DNA of 10,250 bases, taken from assembly GCA_002493755.1 (NCBI GenBank), contig DKZT01000037.1:2827-13076 (forward strand). The letters run 5' to 3'. Position 1 is the stretch's first letter. The number at the start of each line of letters is the position of its first letter. A model generated the notes under the pieces. The model was not told where the DNA came from and searched no databases. It saw nothing but the letters and a program-made list of their open reading frames with translations. Made by a program: the position numbers and the translations under genes. Shown here piece after piece: positions 1 through 8,800 of this stretch. This DNA comes from Ruminococcaceae bacterium UBA7067 (GTDB lineage: Bacteria > Bacillota > Clostridia > Oscillospirales > Acutalibacteraceae).

Positions 1-483
1 GGATATAACACATCTATGATTTATACCTACTTTGAAAATTTAGATGACCTTATCATCCAATCTACAGAACACTGTATGAGTAAGGTAGAAGATGATTTTA
101 TGGCGAAAGCCCCCACAGATGTTGAGGACTTGTGGCGGTTTATAGACGAGATACCCTACTGGACGGCAAAAAAGCACGGAAAGAAATACCGCCTTATGTA
201 TCAGGTCTATACACATCCGAAATACAGAGAATACGGTCAGAAATTCTTTGTAGGTGCTGATAAGCGTTATACCGAATACGCAAAAAGCTTAGAGTGCAAG
301 CTTGGTATTCCCTATCAAAAGCTGACGCCGCTGATATTCATTCTAATCAGAGCCTGCGTACATTACGCATTGTTTGAGGACGAATTTTATCTGAAATCCC
401 AGATAGAAGTGCTGAAAGAAAGTTTGGAACTCTTTATTATGAAATATAACCCGAAAGCAAGGTCGGGTACTATTACAGAATAA
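1..483 (+). CDS. TetR/AcrR-family transcriptional regulator, 5'-truncated by the window edge
   Basis: This is the C-terminal 160 residues of a TetR-type repressor. The frame is open from base 1, so the gene starts upstream of the window; the ATG at 16 lies inside the DNA-binding domain and is not the real start. The first visible residues (GYNTSMIYTYFENLDDLI) match the end of the TetR helix-turn-helix and the next helix, where the family has a pattern like G-x-x-x-x-x-x-Y-x-Y-F-x-x-x-x-x-L. The rest (from about residue 25) is the variable helical ligand-binding and dimerisation part, ending at TAA 481-483. Such proteins usually repress nearby transporter or biosynthetic genes until they bind a small molecule. 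It lies on the same strand as the STAS/MATE/NRPS genes, 177 bases upstream, so control of that unit is plausible but not shown. The family call is strong; ligand and target are unknown. Confidence 0.85.
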   Translation, partial: GYNTSMIYTYFENLDDLIIQSTEHCMSKVEDDFMAKAPTDVEDLWRFIDEIPYWTAKKHGKKYRLMYQVYTHPKYREYGQKFFVGADKRYTEYAKSLECKLGIPYQKLTPLIFILIRACVHYALFEDEFYLKSQIEVLKESLELFIMKYNPKARSGTITE

Positions 484-505
484 CTTAAATTTAAAAATAG
501 GAACA

Positions 506-534
506 TAACAAATCTGCCAACAGCCTGTTTGTTA
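506..534. promoter_or_regulatory. Perfect 7-base inverted repeat, candidate operator or RNA stem
   Basis: TAACAAA at 506-512 is exactly mirrored by TTTGTTA at 528-534 across a 15-base spacer. A second short repeat, GTTAC (531-535) and GTAAC (546-550), overlaps its right arm. The position, just after a TetR-family gene and upstream of the STAS/MATE/NRPS unit, fits an operator, but no convincing -35/-10 pair sits beside it. An RNA stem or chance in AT-rich DNA are alternatives. Confidence 0.3.
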
Positions 535-588
535 CGGATAAAAATGTAACGCATGAAGTGCCCCGTATATTTCAATTCTCTGACGCTG

Positions 589-625
589 ACCGTCGGAAAA
601 ATCTTTTCCGCCTTCGGTTATTTTA
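589..625 (+). terminator. Terminator-like hairpin between the tetR-type gene and the STAS remnant
   Basis: CGGAAAA (594-600) pairs perfectly with TTTTCCG (604-610) around a 3-base loop. The stem can be lengthened by ACCG (589-592) with CGGT (615-618) across a small internal loop. A T-rich run (TTATTTTAT, 618-626) follows. It could end the regulator transcript and separate it from the downstream operon. The T tract is broken by A, so efficiency is uncertain. Confidence 0.45.
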
Positions 626-660
626 TAACTAAATAAATATTTGACATTGGGAGTATCATT

Positions 661-974
661 ATGCAAATCACAACTAATATTAGTAATCAGAATCTTATAA
701 TTTCATTAAGCGGCAGACTTGATACTATGACCTCAACGCAGTTAGAGTAGGAGATTAACCGCAATTCTTTTGATGAAATTGAAACGGTTACTCTTAATAT
801 GAGAGCACTTGAGTATATATCAAGCACAGGACTCAGGGTTATTTTAATGCTTTATAAGAAACTGAGAAGTGTCGGAGGTAAGCTCAGGCTTGTTAATGTA
901 AATGATATGATATGATTATGGAAATATTCACTATGACAGGAATGGACAATTTTCTTGAGATAGATAAAGCATAA
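661..974 (+). pseudogene. Broken STAS-domain anti-sigma factor antagonist (SpoIIAA/RsbV-like)
   Basis: Translation from ATG 661 (GGGAG ribosome site at 649-653, 7 bases upstream) gives a STAS start, MQITTNISNQNLIISLSGRL, then hits TAG at 748-750 (codon 30). The same frame continues with the family's signature segment, LEYISSTGLRVILMLYKKL (808-864), including the S-S-T-G motif whose serine is phosphorylated in SpoIIAA-type proteins. It then stops at TGA 913-915. A 5-base tandem duplication (GATAT at 904-908 and 909-913) causes this second break; removing it restores the frame through MEIFTMTGMDNFLEIDKA to TAA 972-974. The repaired product would be 102 residues, normal for a single STAS domain. 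Such proteins bind RsbW/SpoIIAB-type kinases, and a related domain is fused to the transporter encoded next. Two independent lesions make a functional product unlikely unless the assembly has errors. Confidence 0.82.
904..913 (+). repeat. 5-base tandem duplication (GATAT x2) disrupting the STAS frame
   Basis: GATAT occurs twice back to back and is followed by GATTATG. Deleting one copy rejoins the two halves of the STAS reading frame, so this looks like a slippage duplication that shifted the frame. Confidence 0.6.
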
Positions 975-996
975 TATTTTTAATGAGAGTGATGTT

Positions 997-2757
997 ATGA
1001 GTGAAACAGCGTTAAAACGTAATTCTGTCACAATAAACAGGAAGTATTCGGAATATTTTTTGCCTACTGTTCTTACGGCTATGGCTACAAATATTGCAAT
1101 GATTGTCGATTCAATAATAGCAGGCAATATTCTCGGCAAGAATGCTCTGGCTGCAATAAACCTGTTATCACCTGTTGCTCAGCTCTATTTTTCGCTGACA
1201 ATTTTGTTCGGACTCGGAGCTTCAAGCGTTATAGCCGTTGCAAAGGGAAAGAATGACAGAACGCTTGTAAACCGCATTTTTACGACAACATTTATTGCAG
1301 TTGTGTTATTATGTATCGTGCTGATGGCAATACAGCTTCCGCTTGCAGGCGGAATATGCTCTTTGTTTACTAAGGATAAGGTTTTGAATCCGCTTCTATA
1401 TCAGTATTACATACCGTATATAATCGGAACACCTCTTAATCTGATTCTGCTGTGTTCAACTTATTTTATCAGAACTGACAACAGACCGAGATTTGCTTCA
1501 AATATAATTATTGTGGCAAATATAATAAATCTGATTATGGATTATGTATATATGGGCGTTTTCGATATGGGTATTGCAGGCTCGTCAATAGCAACCATAA
1601 CCGGCTACGCTGTAGGCTTTATTATGATGATTACACATTTCACTTCAAAAAAGAGCACGCTGCATTTTGACTTTTCGATTCTGAAAGCTCCGAAAAAATT
1701 TTTTGAAATATTCTCTAATCTGATTACGGTCGGCTTATCCGGTGCGTTGGGAACGCTTCTTATAACGGTCAAAATGCTGTTTCTCAACTGGATTATTATG
1801 AGTACAGGCGGAAGGGACGCAATGGCTTCGTATTCAATATGCTCATCAAGCCAGATTTTTATGTCTATGTTCATAACAGGTGCGTCGCAGACTATGATAC
1901 CGATTGTCGGCGTTTGTCTGGGAGAAAAGGATTTTGCCGGAATACGGTATGCCTTCAGACGGGCATTCACAATTCTTGCCGTAGTAAGCATTGTAACTAT
2001 GCTGTTCATTTTGGTTGCGCCCGAACCTGTAATAAGACTGTTCGGAATAACCGCTGAAAACGATATTGCAAATGCAGTTCCCGCACTCAGGATAAACGCT
2101 CTGTCGTTTCCTGCGCTTGCTTTTTCTTTTCTGTTTCTGTATTACTATATGGCAACTCAGAGAAAGACATTATCAACAACCATTGCAGTTCTTAACGGAA
2201 TTGTAATACTCATTCCGTCGGCACTTATTTTGTCAAAACTTTTTGGAATAACAGGCGTGTGGATTTCACTTGTGGCGGCTCAGGTCGGCACTTTGATTGT
2301 ATTATATTTTATAACTCTCGTTATTAAAAGAAACTCAAAAGGTAAGTATGACAGCTTTTATCTTGTTGAATCCAATGATAATAATGAGATTGTTTCATTG
2401 TCTTTCAAAGGCTCAAAGGAAAACGCCTCCGGTGTTTCTTTATATTTAACATCGTTTCTTACAAGTCACAATATTGAAAAAAACGTTGCTAACAGGATAG
2501 CCGTAGCTGTTGAAGGAATTTCGGCAGATATCGCAGAGCGTACCGGAAATAAGAAAAAAGCAGATATTGATATTCGTATTATGATTGACGGCGGTGACGC
2601 AATAATTTCTATTCGTGATAACGGAGAGCCGTATGATATTGTTTCAAATGACAGTGAAGAAAAAACACTTTCGGAAATTGAGGTAGTAAAAGCTGTTTCA
2701 AAAAGTGTTGAATATTCAAGTGTACTGGGATTTAACAGATTGGTAATTAAAATTTAA
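997..2757 (+). CDS. MATE-family efflux transporter with fused C-terminal RsbW/SpoIIAB-like ATPase domain
   Basis: The product has 586 residues; ATG 997 follows a purine-rich ribosome site (GAGAGTG, 985-991). Residues 1 to about 445 are a multi-pass MATE (multidrug and toxin extrusion) carrier, with the N-terminal pattern of the family (N-I-A-M-I-V-D-S-I-I-A-G, then a long A-x-x-x-x-S-P-V region) and repeated hydrophobic helices up to about 443. MATE pumps export organic compounds using an ion gradient. Plain MATE proteins are about 450 residues; the extra 140 form a cytoplasmic domain (about 460-586) like HATPase_c_2 anti-sigma kinases, seen in IRDNGEPYDI (539-548). Two nucleotide-binding motifs look degraded: the N box reads VEGISAD (505-511) rather than a V-E-E-x-x-x-N type, and the G-x-G lid is replaced by SEIEVV (559-564). 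It lies 22 bases after the STAS remnant and 45 bases before the NRPS gene, so it probably exports the peptide product; this is inferred from position. Confidence 0.87.
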   Translation: MSETALKRNSVTINRKYSEYFLPTVLTAMATNIAMIVDSIIAGNILGKNALAAINLLSPVAQLYFSLTILFGLGASSVIAVAKGKNDRTLVNRIFTTTFIAVVLLCIVLMAIQLPLAGGICSLFTKDKVLNPLLYQYYIPYIIGTPLNLILLCSTYFIRTDNRPRFASNIIIVANIINLIMDYVYMGVFDMGIAGSSIATITGYAVGFIMMITHFTSKKSTLHFDFSILKAPKKFFEIFSNLITVGLSGALGTLLITVKMLFLNWIIMSTGGRDAMASYSICSSSQIFMSMFITGASQTMIPIVGVCLGEKDFAGIRYAFRRAFTILAVVSIVTMLFILVAPEPVIRLFGITAENDIANAVPALRINALSFPALAFSFLFLYYYMATQRKTLSTTIAVLNGIVILIPSALILSKLFGITGVWISLVAAQVGTLIVLYFITLVIKRNSKGKYDSFYLVESNDNNEIVSLSFKGSKENASGVSLYLTSFLTSHNIEKNVANRIAVAVEGISADIAERTGNKKKADIDIRIMIDGGDAIISIRDNGEPYDIVSNDSEEKTLSEIEVVKAVSKSVEYSSVLGFNRLVIKI

Positions 2758-2788
2758 AGTAGAAGAATACATTTATAAAAGTAATTCT

Positions 2789-2805
2789 TAGGGGTGAATG
2801 AGATG
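2789..2805 (+). promoter_or_regulatory. Ribosome binding site that sets the NRPS start at ATG 2803
   Basis: AGGGGTG at 2790-2796 lies 6 bases before ATG 2803, good Shine-Dalgarno spacing. The frame is also open from GTG 2794, but that codon lies inside the ribosome site itself, so the ATG is preferred. Confidence 0.75.
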
Positions 2806-5800
2806 AATAAACAAAAAAAGTCTGCCCTTTCAAAAACAGAGTACGGAATTTATTTTGATTATCTGAACAATCCGGGCAGTATTGCTTACAATATTCCGTT
2901 GTTTTTAAAGCTTGACAAGGATATCGACATTACAAGACTTAAGCAGGCGGTTGAAGCGGTTATTGAAAATCATCCGTACATTAAATCACGCTTGACTTCC
3001 GACAGCGACGGAGCTGTCTACAAGCTTTCGTCCGATGAACCGGCAGTTGTGGAGGTTAAAGAGCTGCACGACGCAGATTTTGACAAAAAAAGCCTTGTTT
3101 ATCCTTTCGAGTTACTCAGCGAAAGACTTTATCGGTGCTGTATTATAAGCCTTGATACATATGTAATGCTTTTCTGCGATTTTCACCATATTATCTTTGA
3201 CGGCTCGTCAGCCAAAATCTTTTTGAATGACGTTGACCGAGCCTACAATGGTTTGCCGCTTGAATCGGAGCATTTTACAGGAAACGATGTTTCGGATGAA
3301 GAAGAGGAAAGATTAAAGACAGATGAGCTTAAAGCTGCTAAGGAATATTATAATTCGGTTTTCGGCGGCATTGAGCTTGATTCCGTTATGATGAATGACA
3401 AAAATGACGGAAAGTCGCTTGCAAAAGCTGTTGATTACAAATTTACCTCCTTTAATGCCGACGATATAAGAAAGTTCTGCCGCAAAAACGGCATAAAAAC
3501 AAGCACATTCTTCTGTGGTGTTTACGGCTTTTTGCTTGCAAAATTTTCGGGAGCTGAAGAAAGCCTTTTTGCGACTATTCATAACGGACGAAACGAAAAG
3601 CTCTCAAATTCCTGCGGAATGTTTGTTAAGACATTGCCTGTTTACTGTAATTTCAGTAAGAACGAAAGTATTGTGCAGTTTCTGAAGAATCTTGATTCAC
3701 AACTTCAAAACAACAAAAAATATGATTTGTATTCATATGCAGATATATGCTCTGATTTACAGATAAATCCGCCAACCATTTTTGCATATCAGGGTGATAT
3801 ATTCAGAAATATTAAATTCTGCGGAAAGGAAATATTTGCCGAAGCAGTAGATGTTCCCGATGCAAAGGCAAATATTTCGGCAGAGCTTTCAAGAATTAAC
3901 GGAAGATTTTCATTAAGATTTGAATACCGTGCAGATTTATATGAGGAAAAGTCCGCAGAAAGCTTTTTGAAATCGTTTGAAAAAGCGGTAACTGAATTTA
4001 TCAATAAAGAAAACATAAATGATATTGACATAACCGACAGCGAACAGCTTGCACTTCTCGACAGCTTTAACAGCACCGAAAAAGACTACGAAAAAACCGA
4101 TATAGTCACTCTGTTCAGACGGCAGGCAGAGCAGAACCCCGACAACACAGCCGTTGTATATCTTGATAAAAGCTATACATACAAAGAGGTTGACGAAATT
4201 TCCGAAAGGATAGGCGCATATATTTCCTCGCTCGGAATCGGCAGGGAAGACGTGGTTTCCGTACTCATTCCGAGATGTGAATATATGGTGCTTGCTTCCC
4301 TCGGTGTTTTGAAATCGGGTGCGGCATATCAGCCGCTTGACCCGTCATATCCGCAGGAGCGCCTTGAATTTATGATGCAGGACGCAGATGCAAAGCTGTT
4401 AATTGCAGGAAAAGACTTGCTTGAGCGTGTGCCGAACTACAAGGGTAAGGTGCTTCTGCTTGATGATATTCCTGCACTTCCGAGCGGTGAGAAAATCAGC
4501 GCAAATCCAAAGCCTGAGGATTTATTTATTATGCTCTATACCTCAGGCTCAACAGGCACACCAAAGGGCTGTATGCTTGAGCACAGAAATCTTGTGTCAT
4601 TTTGTAACTGGTTCAGAAATTATTATAATCTAACATCACAGTCAAGGGTTGCGGCTTACGCAAGCTACGGATTTGATGCAAATATGATGGATATGTACCC
4701 TGCGCTGACAACAGGTGCAACAATACATATCATTGACGAGTCAATCCGCCTTGATTTATTGGCTATTGACAAATACTTTAATGAAAATAAAATAACCCAC
4801 AGCTTTATGACAACGCAGGTCGGCAGACAGTTTGCTGTTGAAGTTGACAACAGCACCATAACCGAATTGTCTGTCGGCGGCGAAAAGCTTGTACCTCTTA
4901 ATCCGCCGAAAAATCATAAGATGATAAATCTTTACGGCCCGACTGAAAGTACGGTATGTATAACCGCTTTTGAGCTTGACAGGGTTTATGAGCGACTGCC
5001 TATCGGCAAGGCGCTTGACAACACAAAGCTTTATGTTGTTGATAAGCAGGGCAGGAGATTGCCGCCTTGTGTTCCGGGTGAATTGTGGGTAGCAGGTCAC
5101 GGAGTATCAAGAGGTTACTTAAACCGCCCCGAACAGAATGAAAAAGCCTTTATCAGAAATCCGTTTACCGATGAAAAGGGCTATGAAAGAGTTTACAGAA
5201 CGGGAGATATAGTGCGATATTTGCCCGACGGCAATATCGACTTTGTCGGCAGAAATGACGGTCAGGTTAAAATCAGAGGCTTCAGAATTGAGCTTTCAGA
5301 GGTTGAGCGCATTATCCGTGAATTTGAGGGAATAAAGGATGCGACCGTTGCGGCATTTGATGAGCCGGGCGGCGGAAAATTCATTGCGGCTTATGTGGTT
5401 TCGGACGAGAAAGTAGATATTCAGAAATTAAATGAATTTATCCTTGCTAACAAACCTCCGTATATGGTTCCTGCCGTTACAATGCAGATTGACAGAATCC
5501 CTCTTAATCAGAATCAGAAGGTCAACAAGCGTGCATTGCCCAAGCCTGAAAAGAAAGCGCAGAACAGCGAACCATCATCAAAGCCTATGACCCTGCTTGA
5601 AAAGAAAATTCACTCAATTATTGCTAAAATTCTCGGTAACGATAAATTCAGTGTTACTGAAAATCTTTTGTTTGCAGGACTCAATTCTCTGTCGGTAATT
5701 AAGCTTGCAGTTGAACTACATAAGGAATTTGGCTTTGAGGCTAATGTAAAGCAGATGATGAAGGAATGCTCGGTTATTTCTATTGAGGATCGGCTTCAGG

Positions 5801-8800
5801 AATACCTTATGAGCGGAGCATTGGCAAAGAATACAGCCGAGACAAAGCAAAAAGCTTACAAGTCTTTATATCCTCTGTCAAAGACGCAGCTGGGCGTATA
5901 CCTTGACTGTATGAAAAATCCGTACACTACGCTCTATAATATTCCGTCAATTCTTAAATTCACAAAGTCTATAAACGCAGAAAAGCTTGCTGACAGTGTT
6001 AAAAATGTTATTCTTGCGCATCCGTACATATTCACGCATCTTACAACGCAAAACGATGATGTGGAACAGGTTTATCCTGACAACAGGCAGTTTGATATTC
6101 CCGTAAAGAAAATGACCGAAAACGAGCTTGAACTCTTGAAGAAAGAATTTGTCAAGCCGTTTAGCTTCTCCAAATCTCCTCTGTTCAGAATCCTTGTTGT
6201 TGAAACAGAGAGAAATATCTATCTTTTCGCTGATGTTCATCATATTATTTTTGACGGTGCGTCTTATAACATATTTTTGAATCAGCTCAAAGCAGCATAT
6301 GAGGGCGCTGAAATCAAGTCAGAGGATTATACATATTTTGACTATATTGATGACGAAATCAAAGCTGAAAGCAGCGAGGAATACAGCAAGGCTGAAAAAT
6401 TCTTTGATGATATGATGAAGAATTTTGAGTCGGCGTCAGAAATAACTCCTGATATAGGCTCACAGGGAGATAACGGTAAGCTTGCAGAAGTAAATGTCCC
6501 CTTTGATTTAGCTCAGATAGAAGCTTTCTGTAATAAAAACGGCGTTACGCCTGCACAGCTTTTCCTCGCAGCCGCTTTCTATTCAGTGTCACGCTTTACA
6601 AATTCAAGAAACGTATATCTCAGCACAATCAGCAACGGCAGAAGCGATATGCGTCTGACGGATTGTTTTGGTATGTTTGTTAAAACATTACCTCTCGGAA
6701 TTGAGATTGAAGATATTTCGGCACTTGAATTTGTTAAAAAGAGCAAGTCTGTTTTTACGGGCGCAATAGAAAATGAGATTTATCCTTATTCAAAGATTTG
6801 TTCAAAATTCGGATTTGCGCCGAATATAATGTACGAATATCAGATTGGTGTAACGGACGATTTGAAAATTGACGGCGAAGCTGTTGAGAGAAATTTCTTT
6901 GATATGGAAATCACAAAGTTTAAAACTGCAATTTATATTGAAAATTATAGAAATCAGCCCTGTATTGTTGTCCGTTACAATGAAGCACTTTACAGTAAAG
7001 ATTTGATGCAGACGCTTGTAAAATCAATTTTCAATGCGACTATGCATATTATTTCTGCGCCTGACAGCAAGATAAGGAAAAATTCTCTGCTTGATGACAG
7101 TCAGATTAATGAGCTGAACAGCTTTTCTTTAACTCGTATTGCTCCTGTTGAAACAAAGCTTTTGCATAAAATGTTTGAGAATCAGGTTGAAAAAACTCCC
7201 GACAACATTGCGATTACTGCCTGTGACGGAACTCTCACATACAGAGAGCTTAACCGCCGTGCAAATGTTACTGCAAACGAGCTTATTGCAAGAGGCTTGA
7301 AAAAGGGCGGAAGGGTTGTTGTGTTACTTAGCAGAACCTCAAAAATTTTCTCAACCATTTTCGGTATCCTCAAAGCAGGCGGAGCATTTATTCCGACCTG
7401 TCCCGACTATCCGCAGGAAAGAATCAACAGCATTATTGAGGATAGCGAGGCTGATTTCGTAGTAACCGAAGGCGAGCTTGTCGGGATTTACGATAAAACG
7501 ATAGATGTAGATTTACTTCTCGGCGGTGAAAATTGCGAAACACCTGACATTGATGTAAGTCCCGAGGATTTGGCTTATCTTATTTACACATCAGGCTCAA
7601 CAGGAAAGCCAAAGGGTGTTATGCTAAAACATATCGGAATTGCAAGCTATTTAAGTTATGATGACGCAAACCCTCAGGTAAAGTATATTGTTGATAATTG
7701 CAAGGCTTACGGCTCTGTAACGACAGTATCATTTGATATGTCGCTTAAGGAAACATTGCTTTCATTATGCAATGGTCTGACGCTTGTCTTTGCAAGCGAT
7801 GAGCAGACGGTTAACCCGATTGCTCTTGCAAAATTTCTTAAAGAGAATAACGCTGATGCGTTCAACTCAACTCCTTCAAGGCTCCTGCAGTATATGGAGC
7901 TTGATGAATTTGCAGAGGCGATGGCTGACTGTAAGGTTATTCTTTCGGGCGGCGAGAAATATCCCTATAAGCTCCTGAAGCTTCTCCGTGAAAAAACTAA
8001 TGCAAAAATTCTTAATACCTACGGTCCTACCGAAATAACGGTTTCGTCAAACTGCAAGGATTTGACAAACGCTGATGAAATTTCAGTCGGAAAGCCGCTT
8101 CTGAACTATGTTGAACATATAGTTGATGTTGACAACAATCTGCTTCCTGTAGGAGTTGTCGGTGAGCTTCTGATTTCAGGCTGCGGAGTTGCACTCGGCT
8201 ACAATAAGCTTCCTGAGCAGACGAAAAAGGCGTTTATTGAATTTAACGGCGAAAGAACCTATCGTTCGGGCGACTATGCAAAGTGGACGAATAACGGTGA
8301 TGTTGTAATACTTGGCAGAACCGACAATCAGGTTAAGCTCAGAGGTCTGAGAATTGAGCTGGGCGAAATCGAAAAGTGCCTGTCAGACATTAACGGCATT
8401 AAGAGCGCAGTTGCTTTGATAAGAAAGGTAAATAACGCTGACGCTATATGTGCCTACTACACATCGGATATTCAGCTTGATGCGGAATTTATCAAAAATG
8501 AGCTAAAAAAATCTTTAACTGATTATATGGTGCCTGCGGCATATGTTCAGCTTTCTGAAATGCCGCTGACCCCTAACGGCAAAATCAACACGAAGCTTTT
8601 GCCTGAACCTCAGTCGTCCGAAAAGAAAGCAGGAGTTAAACCGACAACTGCTCTTGAAAAAACTATGTGCGATATATTTGCCAAGGTTTTAGAGCTTGAT
8701 AAGGTTTATGCCGATGATAATTTCTTTGATATAGGAGGCAGTTCGCTGACCGTAACAAGGGTGATTATTCTTGCTAATAAGAGCGGTATAGAGATTGCGT

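Noticed and set aside
16..18. ATG as the start of the TetR-family gene
   Set aside because: It lies within the helix-turn-helix and the frame is open to base 1, so the true start is upstream of the window.
641..646. TTGACA as a -35 promoter element
   Set aside because: It is only 14 bases before the STAS start codon, and no -10 hexamer follows at the expected distance.
748..750. TAG read through as a sense codon (recoding)
   Set aside because: No recoding context is visible, and the second, independent frameshift downstream points to ordinary gene decay.
799..915. Internal restart at ATG 799 giving a short functional STAS protein
   Set aside because: It would lack the first half of the domain and still run into the TGA at 913, so no folded STAS domain is expected.
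1605..2009. Antisense open frame inside the transporter gene (- strand)
   Set aside because: No recognisable domain; it is the antisense shadow of MATE membrane helices.
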